DNA from: Macrostomum hystrix
Taxonomy: Eukaryota; Platyhelminthes; Macrostomidae
Assembly (NCBI GenBank): GCA_950097015.1
Contig: CATNEN010000038.1
Coordinates: forward strand, 22,196,001-22,260,000
Direction of reading: 5' to 3'
Length of the DNA: 64,000 nt
Part shown: positions 34,740-47,368 of the stretch, piece after piece
Layout of the letters: each line of letters begins with the position of its first letter
Numbering within the stretch: position 1 is the stretch's first letter
The notes under the pieces: model-generated
Database searches by the model: none
Seen by the model: the letters and a program-made list of their open reading frames with translations, nothing else
What the model was told of the DNA's origin: nothing
Made by a program: the position numbers and the translations under genes

Positions 34740-35870
34740 CAGGCAAGCAGAAAGTGTTGTCTACGATAGATTTTTACTATCGGATTAAAACCCTTGCAAC
34801 AGACTGACAGATGCACGACATGTATACGATGAGTGCATAAAAATAAACGTGAATGACCAATACGGCTAACAATTTGGTGACTTGTGGTACCACTTCTTAA
34901 CGTCTCGGTGAATTTCGTGTTGTAAGGGTCAGTCATGACATCAGTTGCTTTTGATCCAGCACCACATTTTTGCACCAGCCGGATTATCGAAGCTTTCAAA
35001 GAAATGTTGCCTCCATTTGCACTGCTTCAGTGTTAGGATGCCAATAACGCACGCTTCTACTTCGTAAACTTCGTGGACACGGATTATGTCTACGTCTTCT
35101 GGCACATAATAATTATTATTATTATTGAAATGCACACGCCGATTCGGGCAGGCTTTTTTGATTATTTAATGTTGGTTTCACATTCATGCGAAACCCAAGA
35201 TATGTCCACTGCTGTACGGATTCAACCAGTTGACCATGTAAAAACATTCTATGTGCTGCCCTTGAGTGGAGATTGCAGCTCAGAAGCTTTGTCTTCTCAG
35301 TGTTTATTTCTAATTTCTGAATATTGCTAAAATCTGCTACTTTGTGGTGGTTATCTTGTAATTCTGTCAGGTCTTCACCAAAAATGACCAAACCGTCACA
35401 ATCAAGCAGGTTTTTTAAAATACTTCTTCATTCAATATGGAGGTATGGCTTTGAAATGAGTTTTTTAGAATTGTGCTTAGCGGGTCGATGTATAGGGAGA
35501 ATAGCAGTGGAGATAGGGGGCATCCTTGTCTGACGCCATTAGTGATTCGACACGCCTCAGCAGCCGTGCTTTCTGACATCTTGAGGTGAAATTTCGCGCT
35601 TGAGTACATACTCTCAATGATGCTTATTATTGCTGGGTTCACGCCCAACTGCTTTAATCGTGTGACCAGGGTTGGGTGGTGAACCATGCCAAAGGTGCTT
35701 TTTAAATCAAAGAAAACTAAATGGAAAGGTTTTTTCTGTTTCTTCTTTTTATGAATTAATGTCAATAGGGTTGCGATGTGATCGGAAGTCCGGCAGCCTT
35801 TTCTGTTTCCAATTCGATATTGCAATTTCAACAATTGAAATGAGGAATGACAGATAAACAAAGCTACACA
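34740..35870 (-). pseudogene. Decayed LINE reverse transcriptase, unit 1
   Basis: 35861-35415 encodes RT fingers and palm pieces: YRIGNRKGCRTSDHI, FHLVFFDLKSTFG and NGVRQGCPLSPLLFSLYIDP. A frame break follows, then 35391-35122 continues with LVIFGEDLTELQ, KLEINTEKTK and WTYLGFRM. The catalytic box that should be ADD reads CDG, so the enzyme is dead. No endonuclease is visible. Lies between the receptor start (34267) and the 31-bp array; copied in unit 2. Confidence 0.8.
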
Positions 35871-36185
35871 AAATTATAACATGGTTAAGTAAAATAGCAG
35901 ATTTTAGGTAGCACTGTAAGAAAACAAACGAAAGTAGCGACCGATATTATGTTTTAGGTAATCTTTCGCTACCCAATTTTCCGTTACCAGATGGTCAGTT
36001 TCGATCGGTACCGCCATCACCGTTAATTTTTTGGTAACGCGCCTAACCCTGATTGCACCTTTGGGAGCTCATATCTGTTCGTAAAAACAAGTATATTAGA
36101 CTTGTTTCCACAGACAGTTTCACGCAGATGTTTTTCCCGCGGATTCTCTCCCACCGTGGAAAATCAGGAAAAGCTCGTCGGGAAA

Positions 36186-37375
36186 AGCTACTGCACTAAA
36201 AGCTCCTGCGGAAAAACCTTGTTATGGGAAAAGCTCGCACGGAAAAACCTTGTTATGGGAAAAGCTCGCACGGGAAAACCTAGTTGTGGGAAAAGCTCCT
36301 GCGGGAAAGCCTTGTTGTGGGAAAAGCTCCCACGGGAAAACGTTGTTATGGGAAAAGCTCGCACGGGAAAACCTAGTTGTGGGAAAAGCTCCTGCGGGAA
36401 AGCCTTGTTGTGGGAAAAGCTCCCACGGGAAAACGTTGTTGTGGGAAAAGCTCCTGCGGGAAAGCCTTGTTGTGGGAAAAGCTCCCACGGGAAAACGTTG
36501 TTGTGGGAAAAGCTCCCGCGGGAAAGCCTTGTCGTGGGAAAAGCTCGCACGGAAAAACCTTGTTATGGGAAAAGCTCGCACGGAAAAACCTTGTTATGGG
36601 AAAAGCTCCCGCGGGAAAGCCTTGTTGTGGGAAAAGCTCCTGCGGGAAAGCCTTGTTGTGGGAAAAGCTCCCACGGGAAAACGTTGTTGTGGGAAAAGCT
36701 CCTGCGGGAAAGCCTTGTTGTGGGAAAAGCTCCCGCGGGAAAACGTTGTTGTGGGAAAAGCCCCCGCGGGAAAGCCTTGTTGTGGGAAAAGCTCCCGCGG
36801 GAAAACCTTGTTGTGGGAAAAGCTCCCGCGGGAAAGCCTTGTTGTGGGAAAAGCTCCTGCGGGAAAGCCTTGTTGTGGGAAAAGCTCCTGCTGGAAACCT
36901 AGTTGTTGTGGGAAAAGCTCCCGCGGGAAAGCCTTGTTGCGGGAAAAGCTCCCGCGGGAAAACGTTGTTGTGGGAAAAGCTCGCACGGAAAAACGTTGTT
37001 GTGGGAAAAGCTCGCACGGGAAAACCTTGTTGTGGGAAAAGCTCCTGCTGGAAACCTAGTTGTGGGAAAAGCTCCTGCGGGAAAACGTTGTTGTGCGAAA
37101 AGCTCCCGCGGGAAAACCTTGTTGTGGGAAAAGCTCCTGCGGGAAAACCTTGTTGTGGGAAAAGCTCCTGCGGGAAAACCTTGTTGTGGGAAAAGCTTCT
37201 GCGGGAAAACCTTGTTGTGCGAAAAGCTCCCGCGGGAAAACCTTGTTGTGGGAAAAGCTCCTGCGGGAAAACCTAGTTGTGCGAAAAGCTCCCGGGGAAA
37301 ACGTTGTTGTGGGAAAAGCTCCTGCGGGAAAACCTAGTCGTGGGAAAAGCTCCTGCGGGAAAACCTTGGTGCTTT
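36186..37375. repeat. 31-bp minisatellite, unit 1
   Basis: About 38 copies of a 31-bp unit (GGGAAAAGCTCCTGCGGGAA then AACCTTGTTGT). All six frames are open for long stretches (GKAPAGKPCCGKSSCGKT and its complement), which is a property of the unit, not evidence of a gene. Bases 35870-36185 hold no supported gene. Confidence 0.97.
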
Positions 37376-37524
37376 TAGAAGATCTTGCTGGCCTGGAAGA
37401 GACGGCATCAGAAATGTGATGAAACTGTATTGCGAATTAAAGTATTTGTATAGGCCCTAATTTGTGGGAAAGACTTGTATGGATCTAAAATACAGACATC
37501 CGATAAACTAATTGAGGTACTCAC

Positions 37525-37830
37525 TCATCATTCAGCTGGCTGGATGAGATGGCGTTGGCATCTCCAATGAGTTGCCTCATCTGTGAAATGATAGCCTCTT
37601 GGGACTCGTTGTACATGCAATTACGCACTTGGTGCATGCTGAAGGTGCAGAAAAGTGTTCGACCAGCAGCTGATGTTGCTTGAGGTGATGCTGCTGCTGC
37701 TGCTGCTTGGCCATTGGCAGCGATAAATTCCATATTAGGGGGCCTATCTGAAGCCGCTGGCGAGCCGTGTTGACAGCCGTCAACAGTCACAATAGAATGC
37801 TCACTGCCACTGAGCAAGTCTTCTAAAAAA
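37525..37830 (-). CDS. Unassigned 306-nt exon, unit 1
   Basis: The open segment is bounded by a CCATTGTAG acceptor and a GTGAGT donor, phase 2 at both ends. It encodes about 101 residues: EDLLSGSEHSIVTVDGC, an Ala-rich run (AAAAAASPQATSAAG), then TLFCTFSMHQVRNCMYNES and an acidic end. I do not recognise the family. The copy at 50645-50950 appears identical. No partner exon was found nearby in either direction, so it is a stranded exon, a remote exon of another gene, or a fragment carried by the duplication. Confidence 0.45.
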
Positions 37831-38218
37831 CTACAATGGAATCACCAATTGACAATAATAGCAATAAAGGTAATAATCGCGCCGAATTAAAAGCTGTCTT
37901 AGAACACTTCTTTTTTATTCCAAACAGTCCTGCTTTATCTCTGCTGAATCTACGCAAAACATAGGGACTCTATAAGTGGGCTATCGCTCTCTCTCACCCA
38001 TGTGAGTGTGGATGAAATCTTTTTTCTATTCGCAGTAAATAATATACTTGTAAATCTCACCGATTAAAAAGTGCCAATCTCTGGCAGTACCAGGTCCAAT
38101 CTTTTAACAGCCTGAAGCCAATTATTAAGTAATCATTAAGTAAGTAGTTCAATAGCGTTTCTTTCACTAACGAAAGAAAATAATCATTAAGTAGACATTG
38201 CTGTATTAAAGCTGCTTC

Positions 38219-38647
38219 TTGGATATTTCTTGGATTGGCTCATTCTTAGCTGGTGTTCCGTTGCTATTAGGCCCGGTAACTTCGGTGCTGACTGATCGAT
38301 ACGGATGTCGATCTGTCACAATAGCCGGAGGCCTCATCTCCGGCTTGGGCTTTGTTTTAACCTTCTTTTTGCCGCGGAGCACTTTGCTGTTTATATTCTC
38401 GGCCGGATTATTGACTGGCTTAGGACTCGGCTTAGCCTTCATGCCAGCTGTTGTGGCCGTGTCCTGTTATTTCTTAGAAAGACGCGCTTTAGCCACAGGC
38501 CTAGCAATGTCCGGGTCTGGCGTTGGCACCGTTGTATTCGCCTACATCACCCGAGCTTGCATTGAAGAGTACACGTGGCAGGGCGGCTTCTTAATAATTG
38601 GCGGCATGCTGTTGAATCTATGCGTCTGCGGTGCTGTAGGCGAATGA
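38219..38647 (+). pseudogene. SLC16 (monocarboxylate transporter)-like fragment, unit 1
   Basis: 142 codons read SWIGSFLAGVPLLLGPVTSV, then DRYGCRSVTIAGGLISGLGF, LLTGLGLGLAFMPAVVAVSC, RRALATGLAMSGSGVGTVVF and LLNLCVCGA. This is the transmembrane 2-6 region of SLC16 transporters in family order. It lacks the first helix and all of the C-terminal half and ends in an early TGA. It runs opposite to the receptor genes. No convincing splice sites flank it. Most likely a captured gene fragment; a functional exon is less likely. Confidence 0.75.
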
Positions 38648-38979
38648 ATTTATAAGCTCTGAAATTCGCTGGTCTTTGTCATTTCATTGTCATCACAATA
38701 AAATAGCAAAACTTTGAAGCTGTAAACTATCATTTCTGCAATTTGACCATGAAACGATTGCAGCAGGTGCGAGCTCCACATCTTAAGCCAGCGATAAATT
38801 GTGTGTGATAAATAGAATACGTTCAAAGCCTATAATGTATGAGGCAGACCCGTTTTTAATACTGTACAATTTCAAACCAAATTGCCGCCAAAAACAATTT
38901 TTTCATTCGAGTGTTTGTTTGAATTGTTACGTGTCGCCCTTCCCCTTTGTGGACGGAAAACTAAATCCCTGATTTCTTA

Positions 38980-39180
38980 AAACTTTGATTTCCTTAATCG
39001 TTGATTTCCTAAATCTCTGATTTCCTAAGTCTCTGATTTCTTAAGTCTCTGATTTCCTAAATCCTTGATTTCTTAAATCGCTTATGTACAGGCGTAGTTA
39101 TCATTCATTTATTTACTCAATTTTTATTAATTAATTTATGTAGTTTTGACAGCGGGGTCAGACCCGATGCATTCTCGATT
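38980..39180. repeat. Short 15-16-bp CTGATTTCCTAAATCT repeats
   Basis: Seven or so degenerate copies at about 38,968-39,080, repeated in unit 2 at about 52,420-52,535. The rest of 38,648-39,180 is AT-rich and non-coding. Confidence 0.75.
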
Positions 39181-39189
39181 CTCGATCTA

Positions 39190-39985
39190 CAATATCGAAG
39201 GGCTGGGTGCAGTATTGAAGGGCTGGGTGAAGAATCGAAGGGCTGGATGCAGTATTGTAGTGATGGGCGCAGTATTGTAGTGATGGGTGCAGTATTGTAG
39301 TGATGGGTGCAGTATTGTAGTGATGGGCGCAGTATTGTAGTGATGGGTGCAGTATTGTAGTGATGGGTGCAGTATTGTAGTGATGGGTGCAGTATTGTAG
39401 TGATGGGCGCAGTATTGTAGTGATGGGTGCAGTATTGTAGTGATGGGTGCAGTATTGTAGTGATGGGCGCAGTATTGTAGTGATGGGTGCAGTATTGTAG
39501 TGATGGGTGCAGTATTGTAGTGATGGGTGCAGTATTGTAGTGATGGGTGCAGTATTGTAGTGATGGGTGCAGTATTGTAGTGATGGGTGCAGTATTGTAG
39601 TGATGGGTGCAGTATTGTAGTGATGGGTGCAGTATTGTAGTGATGGGCGCAGTATTGTAGTGATGGGTGCAGTATTGTAGTGATGGGCGCAGTATTGTAG
39701 TGATGGGCGCAGTATTGTAGTGATGGGTGCAGTATTGTAGTGATGGGTGCAGTATTGTAGTGATGGGTGCAGTATTGTAGTGATGGGCGCAGTATTGTAG
39801 TGATGGGTGCAGTATTGTAGTGATGGGTGCAGTATTGTAGTGATGGGTGCAGTATTGTAGTGATGGGCGCAGTATTGTAGTGATGGGTGCAGTATTGTAG
39901 TGATGGGTGCAGTATTGTAGTGATGGGTGCAGTATTGTAGTGATGGGTGCAGTATTGTAGTGATGGGTGCAGTATTGAAGGGTTT
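39190..39985. repeat. 20-bp minisatellite, boundary of units 1 and 2
   Basis: About 38 copies of GCAGTATTGTAGTGATGGGT, with GGGC variants. The left end starts with longer GAAGGGCTGG variants like those at 28.34 kb. The minus-strand ORFs (ILHPSLQYCTHHYNTAPIT) are repeat translations. Confidence 0.97.
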
Positions 39986-40069
39986 GAAGCAGAAAAAGGC
40001 CCAAATTTGTAAATCTATATATTCTGGGCCGGGCGAGACACCCACCTCAGCCCGCTGACTTGGACCTGG

Positions 40070-40285
40070 CAGCCTGGTGTACATAGCCAGGTGTACATAG
40101 CCAGGTGTACATAGCCAGGTGTTCATAGCCAGGTGTACATAGCCAGGGTGTACATAGCCAGGTGTACATAGCCAGATGTACATAGCCATGTGTATATTGC
40201 CAGGTGTACATAGCCAGGTGTACATAGCCAGGTGTACATAGCCACGTGTACATAGCCAGGTGTACATAGCCAGCTGTACATTCAG
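40070..40285. repeat. 14-bp minisatellite, unit 2
   Basis: About 15 copies of GTGTACATAGCCAG with single-base variants. Homologous to 53180-53368; absent at the same place in unit 1. Confidence 0.93.
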
Positions 40286-41017
40286 TGATACGAGATAATG
40301 GTAAACAACGGCATATACGCGGCGCACTACAGTTGTTATTGATAATCACCAGGTTCTGTTAAGTAAGTTTGCTCACATATTTTGCTTGGTACAGTTGAGT
40401 AGGGTGAGTGCTTTGAATAAATTTGAATAAGAGAAACTGCACATAAAATATTATTTCCGCTACAGTCAGTAGAGTATTGTAGAGTTTTGTAGATTCCGTT
40501 TTAAATTTCTGCATTTGATGAGGAGTGGCCCATTGAACTTATGCTTCTGGTTAGAGTGTATTTTAATATATTTATTAAGCAATACTTGAGAACAGTAATT
40601 AGAACAGTTTATGACGCATTTTCGCATGCTTGAATGGCAGTCAGTCTGGGTGCAAAAAGCAGAGAAAATTCAGACAGAATCGTCTAAGGAAACTGGGCTT
40701 CTACGAGCTATGATATGATAAGAACATTTTTGGGACTGTCTGCCCAGCTACTGTAATAAATAGGCTGAGGTGACAACCAGATAGACATATTTGAGTCTTG
40801 AACATATTCTGCATGGATAATTGATCAGCCACTAGTGAGAGCAAAACAAATGAACGAACAGTTTCTTTTATTATTGATTGATTATGATAAATTAATTCAC
40901 AGAATATGAAATTCAAATTCATCTACTCCAGCTTAATAATCAGAATTGCAAAGCTATGCAAGAATTTCAAGCTCTAAAATCACTCAAAAATGTGCAGTGT
41001 GATGAATCTCTGGCTGA

Positions 41018-44000
41018 TCACGAAAGAAATTGGCTTACAGCAACAATCTCAATGTAGTCAGTGCAGCAGTCGCTGTCTGTGTCCTGCCTCTCCACAGCAG
41101 CACCAGCAGCAGCAGTCGCTGGTATGCTAACAATCAGGTAGCAGCACTCGGACTCGAAGCCGTTAGTTTTCTGAAATCAGAGCAGCCTTGAGCACTCATT
41201 CAGTTTCGGAAATGAAACGGAAACACTACTGACAAGTAGCATTGTAGCCAAGTAGCCATTGTAGCCAAGTAGCCATTGTAGCCAAGTAGCCATTGTAGCC
41301 AAGTAGCCATTGTAGCCAAGTAGCCATTGTAGCCAAGTAGCCATTGTAGCCAAGTGGCCATTGTAGCCATTGTAGCCTTGTAGCCAAGTAGCCATTGCAG
41401 CCAAGTAGCCATTGTAGCCAAGTAGCCATTGTAGCCTTGTAGCCAAGTAGCCATTGCAGCCAAGTAGCCATTGTAGCCAAGTAGCCATTGTAGCCGAGTA
41501 GCTATTGTAGCCAAGTAGCCATTGCAGCCAAGTAGCCATTGTAGCCAAGTAGCCATTGTAGCCATTGTAGCCTTGTAGCCAAGTAGCCATTGCAGCCAAG
41601 TAGCCATTGTAGCCAAGTAGCCATTGTAGCCTTGTAGCCAAGTAGCCATTGCAGCCAAGTAGCCATTGTAGCCAAGTAGCCATTGTAGCCGAGTAGCTAT
41701 TGTAGCCAAGTAGCCATTGCAGCCAAGTAGCCATTGTAGCCAAGTAGCCATTGCAGCCAAGTAGCCATTGTAGCCAAGTAGCCATTGTAGCCCAGTAGCC
41801 ACTGTAGCCAAGTAGCCATTGTAGCCAAGTAGCCGTTGTAGCCCAGTAGCCACCGTAGCCAAGTAGCCATTGTAGCCAAGTAGCCATTGTAGCCAAGTAG
41901 CCATTGTAGCCAAGTAGCCATTGTAGCCAAGTAGCCATTGTAGCCAAGTAGCCACTGTAGCCCAGTAGCCACCGTAGCCAAGTAGCCATTGTAGCCAAGT
42001 AGCCATTGTAGCCAAGTAGCCATTGTAGCCAAGTAGCCATTGTAGCCAAGTAGCCATTGTAGCCCAGTAGCCACTGTAGCCAAGTAGCCATTGTAGCCAA
42101 GTAGCCGTTGTAGCCCAGTAGCCACCGTAGCCAAGTAGCCATTGTAGCCAAGTAGCCATTGTAGCCAAGTAGCCATTGTAGCCAAGTAGCCATTGTAGCC
42201 AAGTAGCCATTGTAGCCAAGTAGCCACTGTAGCCCAGTAGCCACCGTAGCCAAGTAGCCATTGTAGCCAAGTAGCCATTGTAGCCAAGTAGCCATTGTAG
42301 CCAAGTAGCCATCGAGATTAATGGATAAGCAACGTGGCATTTCTCGGACAGGACTGTCCCTGTTTGCTCGCTGAATTCTAAGTGACTCGTTGACTCACCT
42401 AATTAGCAGGATGAGACACCTCAGGTGACACTTTCGATTCCTCCTGAATGCCCGAGCTTAGGTTGAGCCCGGCTGCTGAAGGCTCAGTTGACGGCACTCG
42501 GAGCTGCAATGGAAAGGTTCAGAGCCGTCAGCTGCTGAAGGGCACGATCGCCACATTTTCCTGCACTGACCTTCGAGATGAGCAGAAAGCATGCAGCGCA
42601 GACGACAGACACAACAACGAAGACGATGATGGCTGAGACAACAATCGTGAAAGTCGTGAGCCCAGCCCCAGGGCAGACGAGTCGAGCCGTGGTGTGAACA
42701 GGTGAGCCGACAGTCATGTTCTCAGGGAGGTTCTGTGACGCACTGCAGTTGACAAAGACTTCGCTCCTGCTCATGTCATGCTCAACACCGCTGTCGAGCG
42801 ACCACGTGCTAAGGAGGCTCCTGTTGTCTGGTACCTGAAGTTTCATATAGTACAGTGTGTTGCCACCAAGTCTTTCAAGAATCATACGGAATGCAACTCA
42901 CCAGTGAAAGCCGAGAGACATTTTTTGTAGCCAAGTAGCCAAGTAGCCATTGAAACCAAGTAGCCATTGTAGGCATGTAGCCATTTTTTCATTTGAGATA
43001 CATTTTTTTCCTTGAGTTTGCCAGCTTGAAAGTTGCACGTGTGCTCAGGCATTGGGTGAGAAGCCGATGATCTGAACTGTACCGTTATTCTTGCCATGCT
43101 TTTGCAGCTTTCCAGGAATTTTATCGATAGACTCGATGGCGGGTCTGGCGGGAATTTTGAGGTGCTTTCAAAAATTGCTGCTGAAGAATTTTTTATGAGG
43201 AGCAAATAGTAGAAATATTCTGGATGCTCACTCACACAGCACGTTGACTGGGGTCTGCGTCTGCACAGAGCCAAGGCTGCAAGAGTAATTTCCTGAGTGC
43301 TCAGGGAGTGCTCGAGCCACTGCTGTCTTGTGATCTTCAATGCAGGTACCGTTCGGAAGGCAGAGCTGGAGCCCGCTTGAGTTTGAGCACAGCATTGAGC
43401 TGTTGCAGTGCAGCTCGCATCTCACAGCGAAACTCGAGTTGACGGCCACAAACTGATCCGCGGAAGCCGCTGAAAAAATATTTTGACCAGCTTGTATGAT
43501 AAACAGATAAACAAATAGCGATCGAATACATTTTATGTGACTGAAGTCTCTGTGACGAGGTAAAGGCAGGATGGGAATCAAGTATCGATTTTCGTTGATG
43601 AGGAGCTAATTTCTCAACGATTTCATGAGTTCCATTAATCAGCATGATCGTTGAATTGGCTATTGGCGTTTCAATTGGCTTTGGGTGTTTGCTACCCTGT
43701 CCTGTCTGTTTTGCTGTCTGCTTACCTTGGATTCTTCACAGTCAGTTCTGACTTCGCTCTAATTCTATCTAATTCTCTACATTTTCCGCCTTCTGATTGG
43801 TCCGCCTCTCACTTTCTAGCCTCCTCTCTTACCCTCAGTCGCGCACTCTCTTGTTATCGCCACGCCAACCCCCTCCAGTCTGTCCAACTTAACCATGCGC
43901 ATATTCGAGTCGTGTATAGCCAAGGACACAGCGCCCTGTCACTTTCGCTTCTCTTCTCTCCATTGGCTACCCGCAGGCCAGCTTAAAAAATTATTGCTTC

Positions 44001-47000
44001 TCTTAATTTCTCGACACTCCTTCCAAGCAAATCGGAAAATAACTCGAGCAATTCTCTATTATTCCTTATTGTGTTTAAATTGGCTTTCGGCTTTTCTAAT
44101 TTAACTAATTTCCCCAGGCTAACTTCTGCATTGTGCTATTTTTGACCGTTTGTCTAATTTGTCCGAGCTACGATTTGAAGGGTAAAAATGTCTCGCTTTC
44201 AGTCCCTTATAATTCTTTAAATGAAAGTAGTAAATCTGCTCACAGAGCACGGTGACTGAGGTCAGCGTCTGCACAGAGTTAAGTCTGCAAGAGTACATTC
44301 CTGAGTGATCAGGCAGAGCTTGAGCCACTGCAGTCTTGTGATCTTTAATGCAGGTACCGTTCGGAAGGCAGAGGTGGAGTCCGCTTGAGTTTGAGCACAG
44401 CATTGAGCTGTTGCAGTGCAGCTCGCATCTCACAGTGAAACTCGAGTTGACGGCCACAAACTGATCCTCAGAGGCCGCTGAAAAAAATGTTTTGACCAGC
44501 TTGTATGATAAACAGATAAACAAATAGCCCTTTCATGCCCTTGTTATTCTTTAAAAGTTATAAACAGTTATAAAAGTTCTTTAAATGTTATAAAATTGTA
44601 GAAAATCTGCTCACAGAGCACGGCGACTGGGGTCTGCGTCTGCACAGAGCCAAGTCTGCAAGAGTACATTCCAGAGTGATGAGGCAGAGCTTGAGCCACT
44701 GCTGTCTCATGTTCTGCAATGCAGGTACCGTTCGGAAGGCAGAGCTGGAGCCCGCTTGAGTTTGAGCACAGCATTGAGCTGTTGCAGTGCAGCTCGCATC
44801 TCACAGCGAAACTCGAGTTGACGGCCACAAACTGATCCGCGGAAGCCGCTGAAAAAATATTTTGACCAGCTTGTATGATAAACAGATAAACAAATAGCGA
44901 TCGAATACATTTTATGTGACTGAAGTCTCTGTGACGAGGTAAAGGCAGGATGGGAATCAAGTATCGATTTTCGTTGATGAGGAGCTAATTTCTCAACGAT
45001 TTCATGAGTTCCATTAATCAGCATGATCGTTGAATTGGCTATTGGCGTTTCAATTGGCTTTGGGTGTTTGCTACCCTGTCCTGTCTGTTTTGCTGTCTGC
45101 TTACCTTGGATTCTTCACAGTCAGTTCTGACTTCGCTCTAATTCTATCTAATTCTCTACATTTTCCGCCTTCTGATTGGTCCGCCTCTCACTTTCTAGCC
45201 TCCTCTCTTACCCTCAGTCGCGCACTCTCTTGTTATCGCCACGCCAACCCCCTCCAGTCTGTCCAACTTAACCATGCGCATATTCGAGTCGTGTATAGCC
45301 AAGGACACAGCGCCCTGTCACTTTCGCTTCTCTTCTCTCCATTGGCTACCCGCAGGCCAGCTTAAAAAATTATTGCTTCTCTTAATTTCTCGACACTCCT
45401 TCCAAGCAAATCGGAAAATAACTCGAGCAATTCTCAATTATTCCTTCTTGTGTTTAAATTGGCTTTCGGCTTTTCTAATTTAACTAATTTCCCCAGGCTA
45501 ACTTCTGCATTGTGCTATTTTTGACCGTTTGTCTAATTTGTCCGAGCTACGATTTGAAGGGTAAAAATGTCCCGCTTTCAGGCCCTTATAATTCTTTAAA
45601 AGAAAGTAGTAAATCTGCTCACAGAGCACGGTGACTGAGGTCAGCGTCTGCACAGAGTTAAGTCTGCAAGAGTACATTCCTGAGTGATCAGGCAGAGCTT
45701 GAGCCACTGCAGTCTTGTGATCTTTAATGCAGGTACCGTTCGGAATGCAGAGGTGGAGTCCGCTTGAGTTTGAGCACAGCATTGAGCTGTTGCAGTGCAG
45801 CTCGCATCTCACAGTGAAACTCGAGTTGACGGCCACAACCTGATCCTCGGAGGCCGCTGAGAAAATGTTTTGACCAGGTTGTATGATAAACAGATAAACA
45901 AATAGCCCTTTCATGCCCTTGTTATTCTTTAAAAGTTATTAACAGTTATAAAAGTTCTTTAAATGTTATAAAATTGTAGAAAATCTGCTCACAGAGCACG
46001 GCGACTGAGGTCTGCTTGCTGACAGAGCCAAGTCTGCAAGAGTACATTCCAGAGTGATGAGGCAGAGCTTGAGCCACTGCTGTCTCATGTTCTGCAATGC
46101 AGGTACCGTTCGGAAGGCAGAGCTGGAGACCGCGAGAGTTGAAGCACATCCGAGAGTTGTTGCAGTGCATCTCGCAGCTCACAGAGAATCTCGACTTGAG
46201 GGCCACCACCTGATCTACTGAGGTGGCTGGAATATAAGTTAGCATTGAAATTTCAAGCTCAACCTGTGCGTTTCCTGCTTGAGAAATTGCTTTAAAATTG
46301 AACTCACTCAGTACACTGACAGGGGATGTTGCTGTAATTGATCCGAATCTGCACCTGTAGTCACCTGAGTGCTCAGGTTGAGCACTGCCAATGTGCAGCT
46401 CATGGCCATTTATGCAGCTGCCGTTGGGAGAGCACAGCTGCAGCTCGCTTGAGCTCGAGTTGAGTTTTGCTCCTTTGCAGTCCAGCAAGCAGCTCACACT
46501 GAACTTTGAGCCCTGAGGCACCAGCTGAGGCGCTGAGTATCCTGGAGATTTACAAATCATCCAATTGACATTGTAGAATTTTCCTTCCACAACAATAGGT
46601 CCATAGTAAAAGACCCGAACTCACTCAGATACACAGTCTGAAGCCTGAGATCTGCGAAGCTCATGTAGTCCTCATTATTAGGCGACACAGAAATGTCCCT
46701 TCGCAGCAGCAAGTACCTCACCTGGAGTTCAGATGAAATCTCAGTGGGATCCAGAACTCAACAGAGCACAACTCAAGGCACAGAGCAGGTCTCACCTCCG
46801 CTAAGCAGTTCACGGTGAAGATCTCACCAGCCTCGATACGCGCCTGCTTGCTCACCGTCAGGCCGCACCGTCTCCAGAGATGCTGAGACTCTCTGAACTG
46901 GCTGCTCATGTTTCTTGAGCTGCAGTGATCACCTGAGAACAGTTGTCTGTTGCTGCTCGATGTCCAGATCTCGATGTCTCTGGCTCTCGAGTAGAGATGT

Positions 47001-47368
47001 GTAGCGTCATCTAAAAGTGAGAACTTCACGACTAAGCAGTGGAAGCTGATTGCATGGAAAAAATAGGCCAGTGACTCACCCTCTCTGCCCTTCACAGTGA
47101 CTGATTTTATGAGTAATGGCCTACGCAGCCACAATGCGAACCAATGAAATCCTCCGTCTGCTTGGCTTCTGTCTTTGCTGTGGAAGAACGCGTAGCTGGG
47201 GATAACATTTTCCTCTTCGGCATAGCTTCTGCTGTTGAAGCAAGACATTCTTCCGCGGATAATCTCAAAGGACGACTGCCAGGAGTTATCGACATTGTAC
47301 TTGCGAATCGGCAACTCACAGGCTGCAGTTGCCATGGAAACTTGCAGTGCCAGGATCAGCAGAAGCAT
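41018..47368 (-). CDS. F5/8C plus Ig-like receptor, unit 2 (six Ig-like domains, frameshifted before the membrane helix)
   Basis: Exons: 47368-47080, 47010-46796, 46721-46625, 46541-46308, 46226-45993, 45856-45623, 44848-44615, 44477-44244, 43469-43236, 43180-42902, 42834-42571, 42503-42399, and alternative tail 41170-41018. Exons 1-6 match unit 1 with few changes (the unit 2 F5/8C end reads VRYLLLRRD). Two extra 234-nt Ig exons come from a 1379-bp internal duplication; the exon at 44848-44615 is a mosaic. Exon 8 has one 17-bp repeat fewer than unit 1 and so ends in phase 1, not 0. With the same splice sites translation stops eight codons into exon 9, giving about 769 residues with no transmembrane helix. 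Exon 8 has also lost a cysteine (FES for YEC). So the gene encodes either a secreted form or a pseudogene. The exon 11 tail keeps TDYIEI but diverges after it. Confidence 0.68.
41233..42317. repeat. 17-bp minisatellite in receptor unit 2, last intron
   Basis: About 64 copies of GTAGCCAAGTAGCCATT, longer than in unit 1 (about 750 bp) or unit 3 (about 520 bp), with internal block duplications marked by GCCCAGTAGCC variants. Confidence 0.97.
42926..42985 (-). repeat. 17-bp minisatellite copies inside coding exon 8, unit 2
   Basis: Same position and brackets as in unit 1, but 17 bp shorter and with a sequence change (TGAAACCAAG). The reading frame at the exon end is therefore shifted by one (AAA AAA TGT CTC rather than AAA AAT GTC TCT). 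Confidence 0.9.
43236..45993 (-). repeat. 1379-bp internal tandem duplication of Ig exons
   Basis: Exon pairs 43469-43236/44848-44615 and 44477-44244/45856-45623, and the intronic LINE fragments between them, are each exactly 1379 bp apart. Unit 1 has one copy of this block. The duplication adds two Ig-like domains in phase. Confidence 0.9.

Noticed and set aside
36102-37419. Overlapping Gly/Lys/Cys-rich open frames of up to 299 residues (also 49095-50393)
   Set aside because: The 31-bp unit has no stop in several frames on both strands; coding signal, start context and splice logic are absent.
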